DNA of 25,425 nt from an uncultured Collinsella sp. (GTDB lineage: Bacteria > Actinomycetota > Coriobacteriia > Coriobacteriales > Coriobacteriaceae). Under the pieces are notes generated by a model, which searched no databases, was not told where the DNA came from, and saw nothing but the letters and a program-made list of their open reading frames with translations. The DNA is taken from contig URKV01000007.1 in assembly GCA_900548565.1 (NCBI GenBank), positions 1 to 25,425 of the forward strand, written 5' to 3'. A program made the position numbers and the translations under genes. Below, in pieces: positions 1 to 8,641 of the stretch. Each line of letters starts with the position of its first letter. Position 1 is the stretch's first letter.

Positions 1-37
1 CTCCCGGATGGCCCCAAAAATTTTTTCAAAAAAGTTG

Positions 38-67
38 TTGCGCGCCGGACAGACTTCTGTGTATACT
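38..67 (+). promoter_or_regulatory. Probable promoter of tRNA-Asp
   Basis: A TATACT -10 hexamer lies at 62-67. A partial -35 (TTGCGC, 38-43) sits 18 nt upstream; TTGTTG at 35-40 is the alternative but gives a long spacer. The -10 is 46 nt ahead of the mature tRNA 5' end, which fits a tRNA gene with a short leader. The -35 match is weak, so the call rests mainly on the -10 and on position. Confidence 0.5.
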
Positions 68-113
68 AATCCCCGCAGCGCACGCGAGCGGAAACAAACG
101 CGAACGCCTGCCT

Positions 114-191
<78 letters not shown>

Positions 192-200
192 ACGCAATTA

Positions 201-227
201 AAGCCACGTCTTCGGACGTGGCTTTTT
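201..227 (+). terminator. Rho-independent terminator of tRNA-Asp
   Basis: A perfect 8-bp stem (GCCACGTC at 203-210, GACGTGGC at 215-222) is closed by a TTCG tetraloop and followed by five T residues. This is a textbook intrinsic terminator directly after the tRNA. Confidence 0.93.
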
Positions 228-550
228 GCGTTTGATGCACTTTGTTTCGATAGAACGATCGCCCTGGTACATCTTCGCCCAGAATCCCCGCGCCTTCGGG
301 AACGCAAGTAAAATCTAATAAATATATCTGTCTGAACAACAGCTTTGTTGCGCAACACCTGTTCTACGAGACAGGGGGTTAGGTTATACTAAATTGCACT
401 GTGCGCCGCATCTGATGCATTTCGCTCCAAGCGCGGCACTCAATGGATATCCGATTTACCATTTGGATGTCCTGGCAGTCATTTAGCGTCTCGACACAAG
501 CTCGGCCCCGGAGCTCGTTCGAGCTGTTCGTATTCCTTGAAAGGGGAAAA
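228..550. other. Intergenic region and long 5' leader before the Rrf2 gene
   Basis: This 323-nt stretch shows no convincing gene. It is AT-rich around 305-345. It contains a perfect 12-bp palindrome (TGTTGCGCAACA, 346-357) and a TATACT -10 hexamer at 385-390. If that -10 is used, the regulator mRNA has an unusually long leader of about 155 nt. I see no known riboswitch fold in it. Confidence 0.5.
346..390 (+). promoter_or_regulatory. Candidate promoter and palindromic operator of the Rrf2 gene
   Basis: TATACT at 385-390 resembles a -10; TTCTAC at 362-367, 17 nt upstream, is only a poor -35. The 12-bp perfect palindrome TGTTGCGCAACA (346-357) lies just upstream of that -35. It is a plausible binding site for a dimeric regulator, possibly the downstream Rrf2 protein acting on its own gene. 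The link to that protein is inference from position. Confidence 0.4.
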
Positions 551-1036
551 ATGGACATATCGAGGAAGACTGATTACGCCCTTCGTATGCTGGCGATGCT
601 TGCCGAGGATCCGGAGTGCTTGCTTTCTGTTCGCACCGCTGCCGAAGAGGTCAATGTCCCGTATTCGTTTGCCCGCTCGATTCAGCACGGTTTGGTCCAG
701 GCCGGTATTGTGGAGAGCCTGCGTGGCGTCCACGGTGGCATGCGTCTCAAGGTCAGTCCGGACGACGTCACTATCCGTCAGGTCGTCGAGGCCGTTCAGG
801 GTCCTATGGTTATGAACGATTGCACCGCGCCCGATGGTGACTGTGCGCGCATGGGCGCGTGCTGCTATCATCCCCTGTGGGCCGGAGCTCAGGCGTTGAT
901 GCGCGACTACCTCGATTCCGTTTCGCTCGGCGACATCGTCGCTCACCGCCAGTTCCCGGCCGTCGATCCCAAGTTCGCCGACCGCGAAGCGTTTCCCGAG
1001 TACGCCACCTGCGCGTGCGCTTACCGGGAGGAATAG
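551..1036 (+). CDS. Rrf2-family transcriptional regulator, IscR-like, probably Fe-S
   Basis: This 161-residue protein is of normal Rrf2 length. It has the N-terminal winged helix-turn-helix (DISRKTDYALRML, then a recognition region near residues 25-65). The cluster loop carries C91, C98, C104 and H107, a spacing close to the C-C-C-H ligand set of E. coli IscR (Cys92/98/104, His107), so a 2Fe-2S cluster is likely. Extra cysteines are C105, C154 and C156. The start at 551 is chosen because AAGGGG precedes it at a good distance; a longer open frame begins at 443 but its extra residues do not resemble Rrf2 proteins. The MutY-like gene starts 21 nt after the stop, so the two are probably co-transcribed. 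A role in sensing iron-sulfur, nitric oxide or redox stress is inferred from the family; the true signal is unknown. Confidence 0.88.
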   Translation: MDISRKTDYALRMLAMLAEDPECLLSVRTAAEEVNVPYSFARSIQHGLVQAGIVESLRGVHGGMRLKVSPDDVTIRQVVEAVQGPMVMNDCTAPDGDCARMGACCYHPLWAGAQALMRDYLDSVSLGDIVAHRQFPAVDPKFADREAFPEYATCACAYREE

Positions 1037-1057
1037 CGCCGCATAAGGAGCATAGCC

Positions 1058-1963
1058 ATGATTCAGGACCCCTTTCGTTCGATGATTCGTTCGGAAGGGG
1101 TCCTGCGCTATCGCGACCTTCCGTGGCGCCGCACACGCGATCCGTACATCATTTGGCTTTCTGAGGTCATGCTGCAGCAAACGCAGGTGCCGCGTGTGGA
1201 GGCGCGCATGCCGGTGTGGCTCGATCGTTTTCCGACCGTGCAGGCGCTTGCCCAGGCCGCGCCTTCCGATGTTTTGGACGCTTGGCAGGGGATGGGCTAC
1301 AACCGACGCGCTCTGGCGCTCCACAAGGCCGCTCAGCGCGTTGTAGAGGACTGGGACGGGGAGTTTCCACACGAGACGCGTGACTTGGTCGCTCTGCCTG
1401 GTATTGGCCCGGCAACGGCGCAGGGTATCCGGTCGTTTGCGTTTGATCTTCCGGGCGTGTATCTGGAGACCAATGTGCGCACGGTCTTTCTGCATCACTT
1501 CTTTCCCGATGTACCGGCTGTTCCCGATCGCGAGCTGGTGCCGCTGATTCAGGCGGCCTGTCCGGCGGCTCCCGATGCGGCGACCGACGAGATTACGCCC
1601 TTTGCCGTGCCTCAAGACGATGCCGATACGCCGCGCGCGTGGTATTACGCGCTGCTAGATTACGGCGCATATCTAAAAAAGACGTTGCCCAATCCGTCCA
1701 GGCGGTCGGCGGGCTATAGCCGTCAGTCCAAGTTTGAGGGCTCGCGTCGCCAAAAGCGCGCGCATATCGTGCGCATGTTGCTGGCAGCGCGCGATGGCCA
1801 GCCGGCGGGGATTACGCTTGCTGATGCCGTGGTGGGCGTTAACGAGATGGAAGCGGCAGCCGGTCGCGGGCCGGTCGAGTGCGACTTGATTGCGGACATT
1901 CTAGCCGACCTGGAGCGCGAGGGCTTTTGCCGAGCCGAGGACGATCGTTGGTTGAGTGTGTAG
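1058..1963 (+). CDS. MutY-like adenine DNA glycosylase lacking Fe-S cluster and NUDIX domain
   Basis: MutY removes adenine mispaired with 8-oxoguanine. This 301-residue protein has the HhH-GPD core: LPWR at 21-24, SEVMLQQTQV with the catalytic Glu at E36, GMGYNRR at 78-84 and the helix-hairpin-helix LPGIGPATA at 113-121. The usual DGNV catalytic Asp region reads ETNV, so Glu137 sits in the Asp position. After the core, standard MutY has a Cys-x6-Cys-x2-Cys-x5-Cys Fe-S loop; here that position is a basic PNPSRRS segment without cysteines. The C-terminal NUDIX-like domain that reads 8-oxoG is also missing, replaced by about 70 residues resembling a winged helix. It is therefore a divergent clade of the superfamily, and its substrate may differ. 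TAAGGAG precedes the ATG. It follows the Rrf2 regulator closely, which suggests stress-linked control. Confidence 0.82.
   Translation: MIQDPFRSMIRSEGVLRYRDLPWRRTRDPYIIWLSEVMLQQTQVPRVEARMPVWLDRFPTVQALAQAAPSDVLDAWQGMGYNRRALALHKAAQRVVEDWDGEFPHETRDLVALPGIGPATAQGIRSFAFDLPGVYLETNVRTVFLHHFFPDVPAVPDRELVPLIQAACPAAPDAATDEITPFAVPQDDADTPRAWYYALLDYGAYLKKTLPNPSRRSAGYSRQSKFEGSRRQKRAHIVRMLLAARDGQPAGITLADAVVGVNEMEAAAGRGPVECDLIADILADLEREGFCRAEDDRWLSV
1064..1105 (+). other. Strong hairpin at the start of the MutY-like coding region
   Basis: An 11-bp perfect inverted repeat (CAGGACCCCTT at 1064-1074, AAGGGGTCCTG at 1095-1105) begins six bases after the A of the start codon. Pairing continues inward with a G-U and two G-C pairs, then a 2x2 T-T mismatch and three more pairs around a TGAT loop. 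No T-tract follows, so it is not a terminator. It could slow translation initiation or be a protein-binding site. Confidence 0.6.
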
Positions 1964-2077
1964 CCCGCTCAAATCTGAAGAACGGGATTGTAAGGTTTAA
2001 ATTCGCGGCTTGAGGGCATCCTAAAGACAAGGTCGCTCAAAGCCTATGGGCGGCATGCGTTGAAGGGAAGTACACCT

Positions 2078-2617
2078 ATGGATTTTGAGAACTCTCAGAC
2101 CAAGAAGAACCTCGAGACCGCTTTTGCCGGTGAGTCCCAGGCACACACCAAGTATCGCTACTATGCATCCAAGGCCAAGAAGGATGGCTACGTTCAGATT
2201 TCGAATATCTTTGCCGAGACCGCAGGCAACGAGTCCGAGCACGCCAAGCTGTGGTTTAAGTATCTGCACGACGGCGCCGTCCCCGATACCCTGGACAATC
2301 TGCGCGATGCCGCCGCAGGAGAGAACTACGAGTGGACCACGATGTACGACGAGTTTGCCAAGACCGCCGAGGAGGAGGGCTTTGCCGAGATTGCCGCAAA
2401 GTTCCGTGGTGTCGCCGCCGTCGAGAAGGCCCACGAGGAGCGCTACAACAAACTCGTCGAGCGCATCGAGTCGGGCGAGGTGTTTGAGCGTGAGGGCGTG
2501 AAGGTATGGAAGTGCCTGAACTGCGGGCACCTGCACGTTGGTGCCGAGGCGCCTGAGGTGTGCCCGGTGTGTAACCACCCCAAGGCGTACTTTGAGGAGC
2601 AGGTGGTGAACTACTAG
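2078..2617 (+). CDS. rbr: Rubrerythrin
   Basis: Rubrerythrins are cytoplasmic non-haem iron peroxidases that reduce hydrogen peroxide in anaerobes. This 179-residue protein has the expected two domains. The ferritin-like four-helix bundle (about 1-135) carries diiron ligands including E19, the E52-x-x-H55 pair and the E116-x-x-H119 pair. The C-terminal rubredoxin domain holds its iron with C146/C149 and C162/C165. The ATG at 2078 is preferred over a TTG at 2060 because AAGGGA lies about 9 nt before it and homologues start at this point. It is separated from the MutY-like gene by 114 nt and from the next gene by a repeat with a terminator, so it is probably monocistronic. A role in oxidative-stress defence fits an anaerobe and the repair genes nearby. 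Confidence 0.96.
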   Translation: MDFENSQTKKNLETAFAGESQAHTKYRYYASKAKKDGYVQISNIFAETAGNESEHAKLWFKYLHDGAVPDTLDNLRDAAAGENYEWTTMYDEFAKTAEEEGFAEIAAKFRGVAAVEKAHEERYNKLVERIESGEVFEREGVKVWKCLNCGHLHVGAEAPEVCPVCNHPKAYFEEQVVNY

Positions 2618-2636
2618 CGCTTGGCGCTGGCTGCTG

Positions 2637-2821
2637 CGGAGCGCAGGGCGGGAGGCCGGATCGCCTTCCCTCCCCGCTCACGGCTCCGCAGGGTCGCGTT
2701 GAGGGAAGGCGATCCGGCCTCCCGCCCTGCGCTCCGGCGTTGGGTCGTCGCGTGCTCGTTACAGAAAAGCTGATAAGAAGTTTGTGTGCCGCCCCTTATG
2801 GGGCGGCACGTTTTTGTGGGG
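2637..2821 (+). repeat. Long-hairpin repeat, copy 1 (36-bp stem, conserved tail)
   Basis: The arms at 2637-2672 and 2701-2736 form a perfect 36-bp stem around a 28-nt loop. A tail (2737-2785) follows and then a terminator. Copy 2 at 3551-3720 shares the outer 16 bp of the stem, the loop core (CTCACGGCTYCGCAGGGTCG), nearly all of the tail and the terminator. The inner stem differs in sequence and length between the copies, but both arms change together. The loop segment GCTCCGCAG (2683-2691) can also pair with CTGCGGAGC (2634-2642), giving an alternative fold. It may be a small RNA, a mobile hairpin element or an elaborate terminator. Confidence 0.85.
2786..2815 (+). terminator. Rho-independent terminator at end of repeat copy 1
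   Basis: A perfect 10-bp stem (GTGCCGCCCC at 2786-2795, GGGGCGGCAC at 2800-2809) has a TTAT loop and is followed by G and five T residues. It probably terminates rubrerythrin transcripts, or an RNA made from the repeat itself. Confidence 0.85.
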
Positions 2822-2852
2822 GCCGGTTGGGGCGGTGACGTTGCTTAGAGGG

Positions 2853-2858
2853 TACACT
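2853..2858 (+). promoter_or_regulatory. Possible -10 element of the 210-residue membrane protein gene
   Basis: TACACT lies 43 nt before the start codon, downstream of the terminator of repeat copy 1. No good -35 hexamer is visible. Similar hexamers about 43-50 nt before starts occur at several other genes in this window, which gives mild support. Confidence 0.35.
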
Positions 2859-2900
2859 GGGTAGCGTTGGCTATTCGTTTCCTCTTGTGAGGTGTTGGTT

Positions 2901-3533
2901 ATGGGTAAGAAGTCTCGGGCTCGGGTTGCTGCGGCGGGAACTCGCAAGGATCCTGGTCGTCGGGTTGCCGAGGGTAAAAAGGCCGATCGTGCCGAGAAGG
3001 ACAAGAAAGTCGGCGCGCATGCTCATCCTGAGTGGGCGCCTCATTTGAATTCGGCTAGTGAGGATTTGACTGCCAAGTTGTTTACTCTGGTCGAGGTAAT
3101 TTTGGGCGTGGTGCCCCTTGTGGTTATCGGTTTATTCTTGGCTTCGAAGGACGCCACGAGTGTCGATAAACTCACCGAGGTCTTTTCGCAGGACCCCTCG
3201 ATGGTGGTCTCGTTTATTTCTGCGTGCTTGCAGCCGTTTGTGGCGTACATGCTGTATATGGTCTACCGCAAATACTGCGAGGGTGATGCGGGCTTTGCCG
3301 CCGGTAACCTGATCGGTCTTTTGTGCTCCGAGATCCTACTGCTCAATATCCCGGGCGTCATCGGTATGGGCATCTTGCTGTGGCGTGTTTGGCGCAACGT
3401 CGCCCCGCACTTTGAGAGCTGGTTGTTTGAACGCCGTGCAATGGGCGTGCTGGCAGACATCGCGGGCTCGCTCGTGATTCTAGCCTTGGCGTTTATGTGC
3501 GCCACCGCCGCCCGAGGTCTCGCAGGCATGTAG
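2901..3533 (+). CDS. Uncharacterised membrane protein with basic N-terminal tail
   Basis: I do not recognise this 210-residue protein. Residues 1-40 are strongly basic and rich in Lys, Arg and Ala and should be cytoplasmic and disordered. Hydrophobic segments follow at about 60-82, 102-122, 132-163 (one long or two helices) and 182-203, so it is probably an inner-membrane protein with four or five helices. No catalytic motif stands out. The ATG at 2901 follows GAGGTG at a good distance; a GTG nine bases upstream is less likely. The gene stands alone between two direct copies of the long-hairpin repeat, each ending in a terminator. It is therefore likely transcribed alone, and recombination between the repeats could in principle remove it. 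Confidence 0.8.
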   Translation: MGKKSRARVAAAGTRKDPGRRVAEGKKADRAEKDKKVGAHAHPEWAPHLNSASEDLTAKLFTLVEVILGVVPLVVIGLFLASKDATSVDKLTEVFSQDPSMVVSFISACLQPFVAYMLYMVYRKYCEGDAGFAAGNLIGLLCSEILLLNIPGVIGMGILLWRVWRNVAPHFESWLFERRAMGVLADIAGSLVILALAFMCATAARGLAGM

Positions 3534-3550
3534 TCTGTCCTCACCGACCA

Positions 3551-3720
3551 CGGAGCGCAGGGCGGGGAAACCTTTCCCTCTCGCTCACGGCTTCGCAGGG
3601 TCGCGCGAGGCAAAGGTTTCCCCGCCCTGCGCTCCGACGTTGAGTCGTCGCGTGCTCGTTACAGAAAAGCTGATAATAAGTTTGTGTGCCGCCCTTTGGG
3701 GCGGCACTTTTTGTGTGGGG
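3551..3720 (+). repeat. Long-hairpin repeat, copy 2 (30-bp stem, conserved tail)
   Basis: The arms at 3551-3580 and 3607-3636 pair at 29 of 30 positions around a 26-nt loop. The outer stem, loop, tail (3637-3685) and terminator match copy 1 closely, with only a couple of differences in the tail. The inner stem reads GAAACCTTTCCCTC against a different, 6-bp longer sequence in copy 1, and the opposite arm has changed to match. Both copies have the same orientation and lie 914 bp apart. Confidence 0.85.
3686..3712 (+). terminator. Rho-independent terminator at end of repeat copy 2
   Basis: A 9-bp stem (GTGCCGCCC at 3686-3694, GGGCGGCAC at 3699-3707) with a 4-nt loop is followed directly by five T residues. 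It should terminate the membrane protein transcript. Confidence 0.88.
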
Positions 3721-3965
3721 TCCCTGTTTCCACAATTTTCGTCAAGCTTTTGGTTAGATTTTGGTCAGTTGGTGTAAGGGTGGAAGGCCAAAAGATTGCT
3801 GGCGAAAAAAGCTCAGAGAAAGTGCTGGTAGGGGAGTTGTTGAGGTTTTCGACAGCTTTTGAGCAAAAGAAACTTTGTGGCTATTGCCGGCGATTGCGTT
3901 GTCGCGGTCATGGCGGTGCGGGATGCTGGTCGTAAGCGTCGAATGCTCCGATTTTGGAGGCCAGC
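3721..3965. other. AT-rich intergenic region without a clear gene
   Basis: The first ~150 nt are clearly more AT-rich than the surroundings. The region contains a short dyad (CTTTTG-AG-CAAAAG, 3856-3869). Open frames cross it but none has a convincing ribosome-binding site or family resemblance. It probably holds the promoter of the next gene, but I cannot place -35 and -10 with confidence. Confidence 0.4.
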
Positions 3966-4400
3966 ATGGATCTGTTTCTTGAGACTCCGCAGCAACAAGC
4001 CGAGCGCATGTTGCGTCAGCAGCAACGACTCATGGAGATACAAATGCAAGGGGCGGCAGTCCAGCCCTTTGCGCAAAATGTCGTGCCCGCTGCTGTACCT
4101 GCAGCTGTGCCCGGGTGCGAATCGGCACCAGAGGCCTATTCCGTACAGCAAGATTCATATGCGCAGGAGCTCGCGTTCGACAAGCGTCGTGCGCGTCGTC
4201 GCCGCGTGGGCCAGCGCCTGCGCACCTTGGCGATGATCGTGCTCATCCCGTTAGGGCTTGTGGCCATCTTTCTGGCGTCGTATGCCCTCACGTGCATCCT
4301 CAACGGCGCATCGCCCAACGAGGTACTCCAACATCTAGCGGCTCTCGGCCAGCGCCTAGGCGATGTCGTAACAACCATTCGCGCCGGCTGGGAGAGTTAG
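3966..4400 (+). CDS. Uncharacterised single-pass membrane protein, Gln-rich N-terminus
   Basis: This 144-residue protein matches no family I know. Residues 5-30 are rich in Gln, Glu and Met and look like an amphipathic helix. A Pro/Ala/Val-rich low-complexity linker covers about 38-60. A basic cluster (KRRARRRR, 73-80) comes just before one transmembrane helix at about 87-112. The positive-inside rule puts the N-terminus in the cytoplasm, with a short outer tail of about 30 residues. The ATG at 3966 is chosen because GGAGG ends five bases before it; the TTG at 3954 lies upstream of that site. Codon use is like its neighbours. It sits between a terminator and rmuC and appears to be its own unit. 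Function unknown. Confidence 0.75.
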   Translation: MDLFLETPQQQAERMLRQQQRLMEIQMQGAAVQPFAQNVVPAAVPAAVPGCESAPEAYSVQQDSYAQELAFDKRRARRRRVGQRLRTLAMIVLIPLGLVAIFLASYALTCILNGASPNEVLQHLAALGQRLGDVVTTIRAGWES

Positions 4401-4524
4401 CGTTTTAGCGTCCGCGGTTCTAGGAGAAATTTGTCTGCAAGGCAGTGAGTGATCCGTGTGTGTGGCGGGGTAAGATTGATCGCGGTTTTGATTGATGACC
4501 GATTGAGTTTGTTGGGCGGAGTCT

Positions 4525-5880
4525 ATGTCTGCTATTGATATCGTGCTTGTTGTGATCGCCTTGGTGGCGGTGGGGGTTGCTGTGGCTTGCGCCCTCCAGC
4601 TCAAGAGCCTGCGTGCCGAGTTGCGGGAGCGTGGCGACAGTAGCGCGGAAACGCTGGCAGCACTCGAGCAGGCCAACAACGCGCTCGATGCCCTGAACGT
4701 CGCGCTGGCCGAAACTCGCCGCACGGCCAACGCCATCGCGCAGCAGCAGACGACAGATGCGGCCGTGGAGCAGCAACGTTACCTGACCATCGCACGTGAG
4801 TTTTCGCAAGCTGGTGACCGGATGGATGACCTGCGCCGCGAGACGGCCCAACAGCTCGGTGCCAACCGCGAGGGCATCGAGCACCGCCTGGACAAGGTGC
4901 GCGAGACGGTCGATGCCCAGCTGGGTGCTATCCGCAAAGACAACAACGTGCAACTCGATCAGATGCGCGCGACGGTGGACGAGAAGCTCTCCCGCACGCT
5001 CAACGATCGCCTGTCGGCATCGTTTAAGCAGGTGAGCGACCAACTCGAGGCCGTGTACAAGGGCCTGGGCGACATGCAGTCCATCGCCACTGGCGTGGGC
5101 GACCTTAAGCGCGTGCTGGGCAACGTGAAGGCGCGTGGCATTTTGGGCGAGGTGCAGCTGGGTGCAATTCTGGCGGACATCCTTACGCCCGACCAGTATC
5201 TGGAAAACGTCGCCACCAAGCCCGGCGCCTCGGAGCGCGTTGAGTTTGCCGTCAAGCTGCCGGTGGACGAGGGCGATCCCGTGCTGCTGCCGATCGACTC
5301 CAAATTCCCGGGCGACGCGTACGAGCATCTGCTCGACGCCCAGGAGTCGGGCGATGCGGAGGCCGTTGCCGCGGCACGCAAGACGCTCGATATGATGGTG
5401 AAGCGCGAGGCCAAGGACATCTGCGAAAAGTACCTGAGTGTGCCGGCAACGACCAACTTTGGCATCATGTTCGTGCCATTTGAAGGGCTGTACGCCGAGG
5501 TCGTCAGCCGCCCCGGGCTTATCGAGACCCTGGGCCGCGACTATCACGTCAACGTTGCCGGCCCCAGCACCATGGCGGCCATTCTCAACAGCCTGCAGAT
5601 GAGTTACCAAACGTTTAAGCTGCAAAAACGCACCGACGATGTACTGCGCGTGCTCTCCGCTGTCAAGGCCGAGCTGCCGCGCTATCAAAAGGCGCTGCGC
5701 CGCGCCCAGCAGCAGATCGAGACCGCGGGCAAAACGGTCGAGGGCATCATCACCACGCGCACCAACGTTATGGAGCGCAAGCTCAAGGACATCGACGCCC
5801 TGGAAGATGCCGAGGAGACCGACGAGATCTTGGGGCTTACGTCTGCGAGCCTGCTCGCAGACCAAAAAGACGAGGACTAG
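4525..5880 (+). CDS. rmuC: DNA recombination protein RmuC
   Basis: RmuC proteins limit DNA inversions and rearrangements at repeats and are predicted nucleases. The 451-residue protein has the usual order: an N-terminal membrane helix (about 4-25), a long coiled coil (about 28-190), then the RmuC domain with features of the PD-(D/E)XK fold. Visible signatures are ARGILGEVQL near 205, LPIDSKFPGDAYEHLL near 253-268 and NFGIMFVPFEGLYAEV near 313-328. A short charged tail follows. The start at 4525 has GGCGGAG in front of it, and a TAAGAT hexamer lies about 50 nt upstream as a possible -10. It is separated by more than 120 nt on both sides, so it is likely monocistronic. It is one of four DNA-maintenance genes within 11 kb. 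Confidence 0.93.
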   Translation: MSAIDIVLVVIALVAVGVAVACALQLKSLRAELRERGDSSAETLAALEQANNALDALNVALAETRRTANAIAQQQTTDAAVEQQRYLTIAREFSQAGDRMDDLRRETAQQLGANREGIEHRLDKVRETVDAQLGAIRKDNNVQLDQMRATVDEKLSRTLNDRLSASFKQVSDQLEAVYKGLGDMQSIATGVGDLKRVLGNVKARGILGEVQLGAILADILTPDQYLENVATKPGASERVEFAVKLPVDEGDPVLLPIDSKFPGDAYEHLLDAQESGDAEAVAAARKTLDMMVKREAKDICEKYLSVPATTNFGIMFVPFEGLYAEVVSRPGLIETLGRDYHVNVAGPSTMAAILNSLQMSYQTFKLQKRTDDVLRVLSAVKAELPRYQKALRRAQQQIETAGKTVEGIITTRTNVMERKLKDIDALEDAEETDEILGLTSASLLADQKDED

Positions 5881-6005
5881 CTTCATCTGACGGCGGGGCG
5901 CCTGCGCAAGCGCGGGGCGCGGGCGCTTTTCGCGTCGCACTTGCCTGAAGTGCGCTTTAGTGTGCAACAATGGCGTTTCGCCCTATCAGACGCGAAAGGA
6001 AGCCC

Positions 6006-7808
<1,803 letters not shown>

Positions 7809-7871
7809 GCGTCTCGGACGTGGGACAATTGTGCCCATAAGTTTATTGTGCCGTTGAGCCGAGGAGTCGTT

Positions 7872-8537
7872 ATGCCACGCGAGACCAATGCCGCCAAGCG
7901 CGAGCGCGCCATCGAGGTGTGTGAGCGCCTCAACCGTCGCTATGGCCCGGTCGAGTGCTTTTTGGACCACGAGAATCCCTTCCGCCTGCTGATCGCGGTG
8001 CTGCTCTCGGCGCAAACGACCGATGCGCAGGTCAACAAGGTGACGCCGCGGCTGTTTGCCCAGTGGCCCACGCCCGAGGCCATGGCTGGGGCGAGCGTGG
8101 CTGACGTGGCAGACACCATCAAGTCACTCGGCTTCTACAAGAGCAAAGCCAAGCATGCCGTCGAGGCCGCGCAGATGATCGTCGCCGACTATGGCGGCGA
8201 GGTGCCGGCCGACATGAAGGAGCTCGTGAAGCTGCCGGGCGTGGGACGCAAGACGGCGAACATCGTGCTCAACGTGGGGTATGGCATCGTGGAGGGCATT
8301 GCGGTGGACACGCACGTCAACCGCATTGCGCACCGCCTGATGCTGAGCCCCAAGACGCATGCCAAGGAGCCGCTCAAGACCGAGCAAGATCTGCTCAAGA
8401 TTTTGCCGCACGAGTATTGGGAGTCGGTCAACCATCAGTGGATCACCTTTGGTCGCGAGATCTGCGATGCCCGCAAACCCAAGTGTGACGAGTGTCCGCT
8501 GGCAGATTTGTGCCCCAGCGTGCGCGTAGCGGGGTAG
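7872..8537 (+). CDS. nth: Endonuclease III (DNA glycosylase/AP lyase)
   Basis: Nth excises oxidised pyrimidines and nicks the abasic site. The 221-residue product is full length. It has the helix-hairpin-helix LPGVGRKTAN with catalytic lysine K127, the catalytic Asp D146 in VDTHVNR, and a complete 4Fe-4S loop: C198, C205, C208 and C214 with spacing x6-x2-x5. This intact cluster contrasts with the MutY-like paralogue at 1058. The ATG at 7872 is preferred to upstream starts because GAGGAG lies five bases before it. A GACAAT hexamer 43 nt upstream is a possible -10. The ABC transporter ends 63 nt earlier, so read-through is possible. Confidence 0.97.
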   Translation: MPRETNAAKRERAIEVCERLNRRYGPVECFLDHENPFRLLIAVLLSAQTTDAQVNKVTPRLFAQWPTPEAMAGASVADVADTIKSLGFYKSKAKHAVEAAQMIVADYGGEVPADMKELVKLPGVGRKTANIVLNVGYGIVEGIAVDTHVNRIAHRLMLSPKTHAKEPLKTEQDLLKILPHEYWESVNHQWITFGREICDARKPKCDECPLADLCPSVRVAG

Positions 8538-8542
8538 GGCGG

Positions 8543-8567
8543 AACGCATTTTCGTCTGGCGTTTTTT
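8543..8567 (+). terminator. Weak terminator after nth
   Basis: A 5-bp stem AACGC/GCGTT (8543-8547, 8559-8563) with an 11-nt loop runs into a T-rich stretch. The short stem makes this only a possible terminator. Confidence 0.35.
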
Positions 8568-8641
8568 GCGGGGCTGGGTTTGTCCTTGAGCCGGAGTCCT
8601 CTCCATGCGCTACCATGACAGGCAATGTATTTGACGTACGA

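Noticed and set aside
443..550. N-terminal extension of the Rrf2 gene from an upstream start
   Set aside because: The added residues do not resemble Rrf2 proteins and the ATG at 551 has a good ribosome site.
2637..3720. CRISPR array or insertion sequence at the hairpin repeats
   Set aside because: Only two copies 914 bp apart, no regular spacers and no transposase gene between them.
3859..4236. Open frame overlapping the Gln-rich membrane protein gene
   Set aside because: No ribosome site; after residue ~40 it is a frame-shifted reading of the gene at 3966.
4420..5970. Open frame of ~516 codons on the minus strand opposite rmuC
   Set aside because: Shadow of rmuC; composition and lack of domains show it is not a gene.
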